Of a stretch of 64,000 bases of DNA, positions 54,258 to 64,000 are shown piece after piece. The translations under genes and the position numbers were made by a program. A model generated the notes under the pieces. That model was not told the DNA's origin. It worked only from the letters and a program-made list of their open reading frames with translations, and ran no database searches. Source of the stretch: Rhizoclosmatium globosum (taxonomy: Eukaryota > Chytridiomycota > Chytridiomycetes > Chytridiales > Chytriomycetaceae); contig MCGO01000017.1 of NCBI GenBank assembly GCA_002104985.1, positions 124,001 to 188,000 on the forward strand, read 5' to 3'. Positions within the stretch are counted from its first letter, which is position 1; every line of letters begins with the position of its first letter.

Positions 54258-55844
54258 TTTGACTGAATGAGGGGGGGTTTGTTAGTAAGATTGCGCTTTT
54301 TGCTGTGGTTGGTAGAGGTGGGTTGATGGTTGCGGTTTGAGAGACTCGTTGGTAATTTCGTCATAGCTTCTCCCTCCGATTCACGATCTGCGGGTCCAGG
54401 ATTGGTACTTCGTCTTATTCAACCACCGCCGTATCGCCAATAGTTCGGCCTCGAATAGTTTTTGAGATGCCATGTTCAACTGAATCCTCCATCACAGCTC
54501 AGCGATCCATCCGATACGATCCAATCGTCTCCTAATGCGATGTTGATGCAGTTTGACGTGACACTGATGGGCTGATGGGCAGGGATGGTGGGCTGATGGT
54601 GGTGGTGGGGTCATGCCGTACGTTTTAGTGTGGAAAAATCGGTTCCTTCTCCAACAACCCCTTCAACCACTACATTACTACATTAGAATCCTATATGATT
54701 CAACGAAGCTCCCGATTCGACGTTATTCATTTTGTCTTGCAAGCCGTCCAGACCGTTTCGCCCCTCAAATCTTGTATCTTCTCCCTGCTACTTCACTTAT
54801 TGCAATACCGGCATCAGATTCCTCAGCGATCGAGGAACGAATAAGAAATACTATTCATTGAAATTAACGTGAATTAAGGCCGATTCTGTATTTGAGGTAT
54901 TGCTAAATCCATTCCAATACATACAAGTGCATGGCTCTCGTGATTTATGAGCTCCTTTCTATCGATCTTTTTTCATTCCGTTTGTCTTGGTACATGTAAA
55001 TTAAACTAAGACAATTTTCTAATTGATTTCAGAACAACACAAATCAATTGTAAGCGACATTACGTCATTCAATGCGATTTAACTACCAGTTAGAGAAGCT
55101 TCCGAAATCTACTCGTATCCCTCATTAAGTGCATAGTACCAGTACCCTCATCCAGCCACAACTGATCCATTCGAACTACGTTCCTGACATGGCAGTCACG
55201 TTCGACTGTCCGATGCCATTCAAAGGGTCGATCTCAATCTTACAACCTAAAGGCTTACTACATTTGAATCTAATTGTTGGTTTCTTTTCAGCACAGTGTT
55301 GAATTGAACTTTGATCACCCACAAACTCACAAGTCTACAGTTGCTGTTTTTATGTGCATTTGGACCATCAGATGTAAGTTTCAACGTCATGGTTTGCTTC
55401 AAATGTATTGGAAGGTACCTACAAGGAGTGGCTGAAGACGCGACTGAACAACTATAGCAGAGGAAATGACGCTGCAAATGCTGCAACATTGGCTCAATAT
55501 TATACGCAGTATGGTGCCATAGGAGAGGCATCAGGAGCTGGCGGAGCATGTCAAGGAGAGGAAGCCCACAGGAGTAAAACGGGGTTGACCAAGTTTTTTT
55601 GCGACTTGATTCTTGGGAATACGGCTTACTTGATTAGGTTGTCCCCTTTTTGGTAGTCAAATCGAAAGGGAGAAGTGGATCGTTGCGTGTTAGTGCATTT
55701 ATTCGTAATCTCTCCTAGTTTCCTGGAACTATAAAGCGACCTTTGAAATCGTAGAGGCAGGCATGAGCATTATGACGTTAGTAGCAGTCATTTTTCGCTT
55801 TTCCAGCAACCAACCAACCAACCAAGAAAGAAAGAACAAACGAA
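54258..55844. other. Long intergenic region between RPL27 and COX5
   Basis: About 1.6 kb. One weak candidate is a plus-strand stretch at 55408-55656 (GTYKEWLKTRLNNYSRGNDA..AATLAQYYTQYGAIGEASGA), with a peptide-like composition but no start context or family. The part next to RPL27 presumably holds its promoter. A TGATGG-rich run at about 54565-54610 is notable but simple. Confidence 0.4.
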
Positions 55845-56475
55845 ATGCTCGTTGGACTCCGAACCCTTTCTGCCGCGCGCCGCACCTTCTCGACCCGTGC
55901 CGCCCCCATCGATCGCCGCGCTTGAGACACGTTGGGGAAAGCTCCCTGAGGCCGAGCAGGGCGCCATCGCGGACCGACTTGCCGTGGCCGAGAAGGGCGA
56001 CTGGAAGGCAATGTCCCTCGAGGAGAAGCGTGCTGGTGCGTTTGTTTTGCTTGTTTTGTTTTGGTTGTTTGGACTTGTTTGGACTGGAGGATTGGCCGGG
56101 ACGGGACTGGTTGCAACGACAAGTAACTAACTGGTGACTCATACATAGCCTACTTCATCGCTTACGGTGCCCACGGCGCCCGTAACCAGCCAGACCCTAA
56201 CTTGACCAAGGCTGTCTTTGCCTGGTCCGCTCTCTTTGTCGGTATCGCCTTCGGAATGTACTCATGGTGGGAAACTCGTGAGTGTTCCTTTTACTGCACA
56301 TAATCATCCAATCTAGGCCACCCAACTGAAACTCTCCGAATTTTCCACAGAGAAGCCAAAGATCCGTACTATGACTCCAGAGTGGAAGGCTGCTGAGGAC
56401 GAGCGTGCGATTGAGTTGAAGCAGAACCCATTCCAGGGTGCTTACGCTGCCGAGCGCAAGAAGAACGGAAACTAG
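55845..56475 (+). CDS. COX5: Cytochrome c oxidase subunit IV/5-like, mitochondrial
   Basis: Exons 55845-56035, 56149-56277 and 56351-56475. The N-terminus MLVGLRTLSAARRTFSTRAA is an amphipathic Arg/Ser targeting peptide. The matrix domain contains LETRWGKLPEAEQGAIADRL and GDWKAMSLEEKRAAYFIAYG followed by AHGAR. A single transmembrane helix (AVFAWSALFVGIAFGMYSWW) and intermembrane tail MTPEWKAAEDERAIELKQNP follow. One base appears missing near 55905 (CGCCCCCATCG). Nuclear-encoded complex IV subunit of the respiratory chain. Confidence 0.88.
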
Positions 56476-56697
56476 ATTTACTTGCCAGTAGCGTCAGACG
56501 TCTAGAATCTATCTTCAAATTCTTGTTTTCTCCTTGGAACAACAACTTCAAACCCACTTCGCCAAATACCAACCGTTCATGGATGCTTTGTTTCTGAGTT
56601 TTAGTAATAAAGAAATGTGTGCATTCGTTTAGTCAAAAAAGATGTGAAAGAGTTAGATTAGTTTATCTTTTCTTCTTTCCAAAAACAGTTTGTGATC

Positions 56698-57501
56698 ATG
56701 GCAGACGTTGCTAGTAAAGGTCCGTCCTGCTGACCCTTCAGCTTCTTCTTCATATTTCTATTTCGCCACGTATCCAAATGGGATTCCCTTTCTTCAACCT
56801 GTTTCATAGCTTGTCTCAACAACCACTGCGCAAATCTGACAACCAGTACTCAACCACATTGACATCTAAACAGGAGGAGACTTGTTTGTTCAAACATACT
56901 ACAAATACTACGACTCTCAACGGCACGTCTACACAAACTGTACAAGGAAAATGCTGCAATTCTATGGAACGGAAACGCATTCAACGGGATTGCTGCCTTC
57001 AAAGAGTTTATCTGTCTCTGCCTTCAACTGGTACTGTCTAAGTCTTAATGAAATGTTGAGATGAAGCTGGCTGACTCTGCTTTGTTCTCCTCTCGCCACA
57101 CCTTGTCCTCGAAATCAACACTTCAACCCCAATCATTCGATTCCAACCAATATGCATGTCTTGATTTCGCTCAGTACATGAATACCATGCATATGATGTT
57201 CAGCCTCTGCTAGGTAAACAACAACTCCCACATTAATTCTTCAACTAACCATCTAACATTCATTCATGTTCATCATAGTCGGAGACTCAAACATCGTTTC
57301 AGTTCTGGTAATTAGAGAATTCCGTATGTTGTATCCGACCTGGAATCTTAATCGACTGCTCTTCCCCTTTCGTGTTCTCTTTCAGGAAACGTCAAGATTG
57401 GCGATAAACAGCAAACTCGCCCCTTTAGCCAAACATTTGTTCTAACACCGGTCGTGGATGCGGAAGGAAAGAAGATTTTGTACGTGTGGAATTTCAGATA
57501 A
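56698..57501 (+). CDS. NTF2-like mRNA export cofactor, NXT1/p15-like
   Basis: The start at 56698 gives MADVASK, then an intron to about 56876. The next exon reads GGDLFVQTYYKYYDSQRHVY, TNLYKENAAILWNGNAFNG, AAFKEF with one frame switch, the alpha-helix and curved sheet start of NTF2 folds ('FV..YY...D..R..L..LY...A.L.WNGN...G...'). The middle (57080-57380) is disturbed. The end GNVKIGDKQQTRPFSQTFVL then KKILYVWNFR stops at 57501 and matches the NXT 'G.VK......F.Q.F.L' strand. NXT1 pairs with the TAP/NXF1 mRNA exporter; plain NTF2 is less likely given WNGN. Confidence 0.75.
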
Positions 57502-57808
57502 TTATCGTGTTTCTCTAATGTTGCGCGAAACATAGATCAAGTTGGATCAGATACTTTCCGATTTACCTAATCACTGCATACTGGTGTTATTTACCTCCCA
57601 TTAATTGCGAGCAATGTTGGGAGGGAGGCCAGTTGGAAATGGATAACTATAATTCGGCGTCAAATAAACTGGGAATACAATTTTCCATCGCATTATGATT
57701 GAATGATTATCGTTTCGCTAAACTGCTTTATTTGAGGCATCCAAAGAACATATTCGAATCGATCCCTCTTTTGAAGTTACTATGGTATTGTCAATCCAGC
57801 TTAGGATT

Positions 57809-58461
57809 TTAGTGGTGTCCGTGTCCAGCATGTGGGTCCTTCTGGTATTTGAGACCACAGTATGAGCAAGCAACAGCCTGTCCATCGTCCTAAATGCCCT
57901 CAGTTAGCCCCTCTCCGCCAAATCCTCATCCGATACACATACCAAGTTGAAGAATACTCGTGGGTGTCCAAGAGCGCCTCCGCCTATCATTACAAAATCC
58001 GTGTGTTCAGTATCCTAGTGTTTTCCAGTTGTGACGCTTCTCCTCACCTCCGTTGCAAGAAGCCCGACGTCCAGCAACCAAAGTCACAGGCACAGCAGCA
58101 ATCAAGTCAATAGCAGCGACGGGTTTGGCTGATCCAAAAACAGTTAACTCCCTCTTCTAACACACCACAATCACCCCTCCCCAAACACCAAACAACAAAG
58201 ACACGCACCTGCAGCGCCATATTCGTCTGTTCGAATCTGCGCCACCACCGCCGAATCAGTCCCAACGAACCAACTCAAAACAAACACCCAAAAAAAGAAG
58301 AAACGCACCGTGGCCCGTCGTCGCAACGTACTTCTCCGCCTGGCTCTTGCTCCACACTTTGTCCCGATTCAACGACTGCGCAATCACGCCGCCCGTCGAG
58401 GATGTCGCGAAGACGTGCTCAAAAGCCGTCTGACAACAGAAGTAGTTCGAAGCGCCAACAT
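57809..58461 (-). CDS. NDUFS6: NADH dehydrogenase Fe-S protein 6 (complex I 13 kDa subunit)
   Basis: The start at 58461 gives a mitochondrial presequence MLALRTTSVVRRLLSTSS. A frame switch near 58405 joins GGVIAQSLNRDKVWSKSQAE. After an intron comes RFEQTNMALQ, then AIDLIAAVPVTLVAGRRASC. A 57 bp intron (about 58041-57985) joins to GGGALGHPRVFFNL, and a last exon reads DDGQAVACSYCGLKYQKDPH, ending AGHGHH at 57809. The C...GGGALGHP...CxYCG zinc site is the zf-CHCC signature of NDUFS6/NUO-13. It binds Zn in the peripheral arm of complex I, so this organism has a proton-pumping complex I. Confidence 0.88.
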
Positions 58462-58578
58462 TTTTAAGAAACTTTGAAAAAAGAATGGATGAATCAAATG
58501 AGAACAACAACCCAAGAATAACGGGTTGCAGTTACCCTCCACATCCACGGCAGATCCTGTTCCTCGTTTACATCATCT

Positions 58579-59434
58579 ATGCTTCATCCACGTTCTTCAC
58601 TTTGTCATCCCACTTACCCACCCGGACTCTGTGCGGATAGGCTGATTTCATGGATGGTCGTGTCACTTGTCCTCGTGATTGGGATCGGTGGACTCTTGAC
58701 AGCGTCGAATCCAGTTGACACCAACGTCCTGAAAGTTTGGCGATCGAAAGGTGCTGTGGTTGCGGCGGAAGAGCCTCCAGGCGATGGATTCAAGTATTGT
58801 CTTGTTTGTAAGGCATACGTGTGAGCGCAGAGTTCTTTTTATACGTCTAGTATTGATATGAGTTTTTGGAATAGGGTGGATCGCGCGTTGCATTGTCGGT
58901 ATTGTGATAAATGCGTTCCAAGGCTGGATCATCACTGTTTTTATGTAAATAATTGTATTGGGGAGAGGAATTATCGGTTGTATCTTGGAGGACTGTGTTC
59001 GGTGTTTGCGTTTTCGCTGAGTCATGCAGTTGTTTCTGTTGTTGGGTGTATCGCGGTTCGACAAGGACAGATGAACGATTTCTGTAAGATTAATCAGTTT
59101 CATTTAAGTCTAATCTGGTTTCCCCCCTTCAAAGTACTGGGATATTCGCTGAGTTCGTTGGGTTTCAAGCTGTTATTGGGATCACAGCGGTTCTAAGTTT
59201 CATAATTTGTGTGTTTATGGCTGATTTGATAAGGCTACATATCTTGCTCTGTAAGTTAAATTCAAATACTTGAATGTGGCAATAACGGTCACCTTAGATT
59301 TCAAAGGAATGACAACGTTGGAATACTCACACTTCTTGTATGAGGATGCAGGAAACAACACCATGAGCCTTGACCAAATCTTCTGTCCTTCACGAAGTAA
59401 AAAGAAAGCTCCAGTTGCACCCGAACCAGAATAA
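58579..59434 (+). CDS. Second DHHC palmitoyltransferase (short form)
   Basis: The presumed start at 58579 gives [20 protein letters not shown], then a transmembrane helix ([17 protein letters not shown]) and [12 protein letters not shown] 57 bp intron (about 58819-58875) joins to [20 protein letters not shown] followed by [19 protein letters not shown]. The DHHC motif is followed by Phe instead of the usual Pro. Two hydrophobic segments follow, with frame switches near 59100-59200, and the tail [20 protein letters not shown] ends at 59434. Only about 200 residues precede the end, so an N-terminal exon may be missing. The closest layout is Swf1/Pfa-type small fungal DHHC enzymes. Confidence 0.65.
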
Positions 59435-59485
59435 AAATTGTTACTATAGTTTAATGAACAAAAACTGTATTCCCCTCAAAAAAAA

Positions 59486-62400
59486 TCACTTCTTCCTTAG
59501 CTTCTTGGTATTCTCATACTTGACCCTTCCCTTTGTAAATTCTTCAATCTTCCTCTTCTTTCCTGCCTTCTTCATCATGTTCTTCTGAACTCTTCGTTGG
59601 CAGCCGCTTCGGATCCACAATAACCTGGATCTTTCGCTTCGTTTCCTCTCTTCACGTGACTGTTGGACTTGTGAATGGATCTTGTTGTAGACGGAGAGAT
59701 ATTCGGTGATACCAACAGCTTTTTGAAGGTGTTCAGAGATTTCCTTGGCAAAGCTTTTGATTTCGTCTGTTGTCGAATGTTAAGATTTAAGAGAGAAGAA
59801 CAGTTAAATAGGCTTACCTGTTTCCCTTCCAGATGAGTTCATTGTTCTGTACAAAACTGACATGGCAGGTGTCAGGTATGGCTTGTAGTCGTCAGCTTCG
59901 AGACTCAACAGCATCGCACCAAACCATTGGAATACACTCTTTCTCTGTAATCAATTATGATTAGTTGCGCTCAATGAAAGTTGGATTTAACTCACCAGCA
60001 ACACTTTGTCAGTGCCAACGTGAGCTCGTCCCACATATGCAAGACGCTTAAAGATCTTGAGAAGCAAAACGTTTCCGGCCTCTTTTTCCTTGGTTTCAGC
60101 TGCTGCTTCACCTTCCTCCTCATTGTCCTCCTCATCTTCTTCCTCAACATCACCAGCCGCCTCGTCTTCCTCATCACCACTGTCATGGAACTGCATGATG
60201 GCCTTTCCAATGAAAACAGGTTCTTGACAATCTGTTTCGCGTGCTCTTCCTGCAAAAGCTCCGACTCCAGCTGCTTCGTCAACTGCATCGAAATCAACGA
60301 CAGTGTCTTGGCGTCCAAAAGAATAGATTGAACTGTTTCATTATCCGCATCAACTTCCTCAAGATCGATAGCTGCAAACAAGGAACCAAACAGTCGACAA
60401 GAGATCAAACGGACCCAAGTGTGCGGGTACAGAAGGAAGAATTTGACGTGCTGCCATAGAGGTAAACAGCTTGAATCCAGAACGAGTGACGGCTGCTTGG
60501 CGAAGATTTTGCTGAAGGTGTTGAGAGTGTAATAACCACACTGCCAGAATTCAAGTCGAGTCTCAGTATCCAGAGAGTCTTCCTCTGAGTGAGAAGTACT
60601 TCGTAATCAGCTTTCACAGCGTCCAGAACTGAGATCAGTTTTGGTGTCATGCGCTCAATCAAGGGTTGGCGTCTCGTTGTGTAAGAGCCTCCACAAAGAG
60701 TCCAACAAGCTGAGATCCAGTACGAAGCAATTGCGGCTGATCAGATTTCCCAAACCATCCTTCCACCAAAATAAAGAAGTTGTCTCGTTTAGCTGCATGC
60801 ACTTGTCTCACCAACAACTTGATCATGTCACTCGCTTTCTCACGACACTTGGCACTCTCATCATTAATCAAAACCATAACAAAGAAAGCAGAATCATTTC
60901 CGCATATTCGTTCAACACAGTTTCAGAGAGCTTCGGGAGGCAGAGTCCAAAGAAGGCCAAGACAGATTCACGACCACTTTCAAACTCATAACTCAAGTTC
61001 TGAATCAAATAATTGAACTCTTTTCGGAGCTTGACAGGTCCATGTGGGTATTCGAGAAGGAAGTGGCAGTATGACTGACGACAGAGCTCGCGAACTTGGC
61101 CGCCTTGACTGGTCACCATAATTTTCGTAACAACAGCCATCAAGTCGTAGATTTCAGGGAAAATGTACTTTCGGTTGAGAATGGAACGGATGAGGGAGAA
61201 CGCGGCGCTTTGTTTGTCGGGTTCCTCGAGCTCGGGAGTCAAGAACTGAATCAAGGACACGATTTGCTTCTGGGTAATGTCGACATAGGCACATTCTTTG
61301 ATGACCATACTCAAAAGCTTTAAGGCAGCATCCGATCTTTCAGCGTTGATATCACCCTTCTTGAGGAAGAGTTCAAAGATTCGCTTCATGACAGCAGGTA
61401 CTGAAATTTCGAGATTCGGTAGAGGCCATTTGACGAGAAGTGTAAAGATTTTGAGGGAATTCACGACAACTGAACTGTGTTGGGAATACATGGACTTTGA
61501 AAGCACTGGGACCAAAGGATCCATCATTTTCAAGTGATCTGGGTTGTTTTGGCGAACAAGATCTTTCTTCATGTATACCAACAGGAGGGCCAAACCAAAG
61601 TCGATGAACATGTACGCGTTTGCCTTGAAGTAGTTCAGCATATTGTCCAATGGTTCGTTTCTTCTCATTTGAACAGTGATACGCTTCTCTTGAGCAGTTT
61701 GCTTGTTCTTGGAGTATGCTTCCAACTTGGACAACGGCAGATTCTCTGTGATGAGACCATGAATGAACACGAGCATATCTGCTTCATTCAATGACGAATT
61801 GACAGACAATCCAGAAACAATTCGTCGCAAAATATCCTGAATTTTGAGCGACATTTTGGAGGAGTTGGATTCCAGCATCAGTTCCTTAAGCGGGTTCAAC
61901 AAGGACGTAATTTTCGTCAGCTTGACGACCTTGGCGACGAGCTCGAATGAATCAAAACTCTTACTGCGCTTCATCTCCTTCAACTTTCCGTTCATTTCCT
62001 GCACCTCACGCTCATCACTAGAGTTCCGAAGATGTCATTGACAAAGATTCTTGCAAGCATATCAACACTCGTCTCAAACCCGTTTTCTCTGAATGTGTCA
62101 GTCACACCAACCAACAATGATGAACGGTAAATCCGAGAACATGCAACTGGTAACCTCGAAGCAAAGCACTTTGCAATTCCTTGATGATGAATGGGAAATA
62201 CACAGGGCCAAGCTCCTTTGCAATCTTCAAGAGAGCATCACGAGAACCATCTCGAACATCTTGCAATCGGTTCTTCAAAAATTGACAGACAGTAGTCAAC
62301 AATTTGGAAGCTCCAAGTTTTTGGATTCTTCAGGAAGTCGCATGAGAAGTTTCGTGATGGCAACAGCGACTGGGACTCTCAAGTTACATTTTCCTCGTCC

Positions 62401-64000
62401 TCCTTCGTCAGCAACGCGAATAAATCCGGAATCAACTTTTTCACGACGGTTGTGTGGATTCGTTGCATTTGTTCCAAGTTTTCCTTCTCCTTTTCGACCG
62501 GTACATCGACATCCATTTCATCATCGTCGTTATCAGAATCCACATCCATTGCAGAAGTCTCTCCTTCTGCACCCTCGACGGTCTCGGCTTCGGCAGCGAC
62601 AACCTCAGCCTCCTCCACAGGGACAAACGAATCTGGAACAATCTTGAACTTGAAGTTCTCCAAAACAGCGACAATAACACGAATCAACTCCTTTTCAAGG
62701 GTGGGGCGTTTTGAGATGGCCTTCAAAAACCTCTTGATCAAATCATAGTATTTTCCCCAGGACAAGCAAGCTGAAAGAGCCGCGATGGTGTTGATTGATT
62801 CAGAGATAATACTGAAGTCTGACTGACGGTCATTCTCGAAAATAACGTGCGTGATGAGAGGTAAGAAGATATTTGATACATTAGACTGCGAGATGCTTCC
62901 GTTCAGACTGATGTCGGCCAAACGCTTCATGGCACGAATACGACGATGGATTTGCATGTGGTAAATGTTGCTGAAGAAGGCCGCTTCGTCGTCTCCATCA
63001 GCCAAAAGAACTACCATATCTTTGAATTCATCCATAGTGTTGAAGTTCTTCACCATGACTCCCAAAAGAGTCATAAATTCGTTTCTAACCAGCTCCGTGT
63101 TGGCCTTGGCTCCTTTTTTGACTGCTGGAAGTAAAACATGAAACAACATGTTTCCTCATTTTCTCAATCTGCTCTTCAGTCACACTCTCGTCAATGTCTG
63201 TTGCATTTCCAGAAGCGACAGCAATGAATTTGGACAAACAAATGCTGAACTTGTTCGGATGAGAATTCCGTTGCATCTTGTAATGAGTAAACCAAACTGT
63301 GAAGAACAGGAAGCCATTGATCAGCGTCTAGAGATTTGTACAGTGTCTGGCCGACTTCAGAGAATGCATCAAATCTCCTGTTGAAGTCTGGTTCTTCGAT
63401 ACGACGCGACAGGTACGCATTGAAGTTTTCTACAAGTGTGACAATGGTTCCATTCTCTTGTCGAGGTTGGAAACATTCTAAGTGCAAACACAGCTTTAAG
63501 TCGACTGGCTCGTTCCTCGAGAGTAGAAAACATTTGAGAGATAAGTAAGAAGTAAGGGGCGTCCATTCGAGTTTCTGGTGTTTGGAGAGATGGCAAAACA
63601 GGAATAAAGTTGCCAAAATTGAAGAATGTCAACCTTGAGCTTCTCTGGTACAGATTGAGAGCTTTCGAAGACAGGGAGTCAATATAATCATGAGCCTTTC
63701 TGCTTCGACCGGGCTATTGACAAACTGAGATGTCTGAGCAAGAACGGAGATGACTCGCGAAGTCAAGTTGACAGTGTTCAGCCTAACGTTCGCGTGTAAC
63801 AAGAGCTTCGACAAAAGAACTTCAAAGTTCTTCAGAACGAATGCCATGTTGGGCTTTATGAGCTTAATAGCAATCTCATTTGTTGTGGCTTCTTTGTCCA
63901 ATGCCAAGAACGATTCCAAGATTCCGACAATAACTGATGAGACTGCTTCTTTAACGTTCTTGGCTGATAAAACACCCAAAATCTTGGGAATCAACTCGGC
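59486..64000 (-). CDS. UTP20: UTP20/DRIM, small-subunit processome HEAT-repeat protein (N-terminus outside window)
   Basis: The gene enters at the right edge and stops at 59486. It is a long HEAT/ARM solenoid: SRVISVLAQTSQFVNSPVEA, YHMQIHRRIRAMKRLADISL, NIFLPLITHVIFENDRQSDF, an acidic insert (about 62540-62480) and KANAYMFIDFGLALLLVYMK. Next come FNYLIQNLSYEFESGRESVL followed by LNEYAEMI, and then VLINDESAKCREKASDMIKL. The C-terminus is very basic (IEEFTKGRVKYENTKKLRKK). The 'LSYEYxSGRESVL' and 'NDxSAKCR' blocks are diagnostic for Utp20, a U3 snoRNP component needed for 18S rRNA maturation. Frames switch near 63620, 63270, 63130, 62380, 62080, 60870, 60650, 60400, 59990 and 59590; at least one of these boundaries is an intron. 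Confidence 0.88.

Noticed and set aside
1..64000. CRISPR arrays, bacterial operons, rRNA genes
   Set aside because: None seen. The window is spliced eukaryotic DNA; the only regular repeats are the tandem 405 bp units, the element repeats and microsatellites.

Overview
This is a 64 kb stretch of a compact fungal nuclear genome. Genes lie on both strands, many a few hundred bases or less apart, and carry short GT..AG introns of about 45-75 bp. The content points to a zoosporic (flagellated, chytrid-type) fungus. There are fungal housekeeping genes (PFA4-type DHHC protein, RLI1/ABCE1, UTP20, RPN8, RPL27, UBP3/USP10, pol eta, REV3, complex I and complex IV subunits). A CCDC42/CFAP73-type coiled-coil protein, normally found with motile cilia, is also present. 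The taxon is an inference from gene content only.

Layout. 1-389: 5' end of REV3. 0.4-5.4 kb: PFA4-like palmitoyltransferase, an unknown membrane protein, and a uridine kinase/UPRT fusion. 5.6-8.8 kb: a tandem pair of F-box proteins with plant-type (GxIP) leucine-rich repeats. 8.9-11.2 kb: RLI1. 11.3-12.4 kb: unknown gene. 12.5-13.7 kb: about 2.7 tandem copies of a ~405 bp unit. 13.8-14.8 kb: F-box-like protein. 14.93-17.54 kb: a region bounded by 12 bp inverted repeats with internal direct repeats, hairpins and an unfamiliar two-part gene with a basic tail. 17.6-19.1 kb: a degenerate ribonucleotide reductase small subunit. 19.2-24.8 kb: another F-box/LRR gene, a CDC123/ATP-grasp-like gene, a GTPase with a DUF697-like tail, and a UBL-WLM metalloprotease. 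24.9-30.0 kb: a long BRCT / ankyrin-like / RS-domain gene. 30.2-35.9 kb: MYND protein, USP10/Ubp3, RPN8. 36-40.4 kb: three more F-box/LRR genes around a secreted SMP-30-like protein. 40.5-44.7 kb: an unknown gene and an F-box/RNI-like gene. 44.9-48.7 kb: CFAP73/CCDC42-like and an ATP-grasp protein. 48.9-59.4 kb: B-type-like cyclin, pol eta, RPL27, COX5, NXT1, NDUFS6 and a second DHHC protein. 59.5-64 kb: 3' part of UTP20.

There is no operon-like logic; this is ordinary eukaryotic gene mixing. Themes that recur are ubiquitin/proteasome (RPN8, USP10, UBL-WLM, many F-box proteins), ribosome biogenesis and recycling (RLI1, UTP20, RPL27), and translesion synthesis (REV3, pol eta).

A caution governs the whole annotation. 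Many genes, including essential ones such as RLI1, the uridine kinase, RPN8 and UTP20, switch reading frame within exons at 1-2 nt length changes, often in short homopolymers. This looks like residual indel error in an unpolished assembly rather than mass pseudogenisation. I therefore report gene spans (first start to last stop) and state where frames switch.
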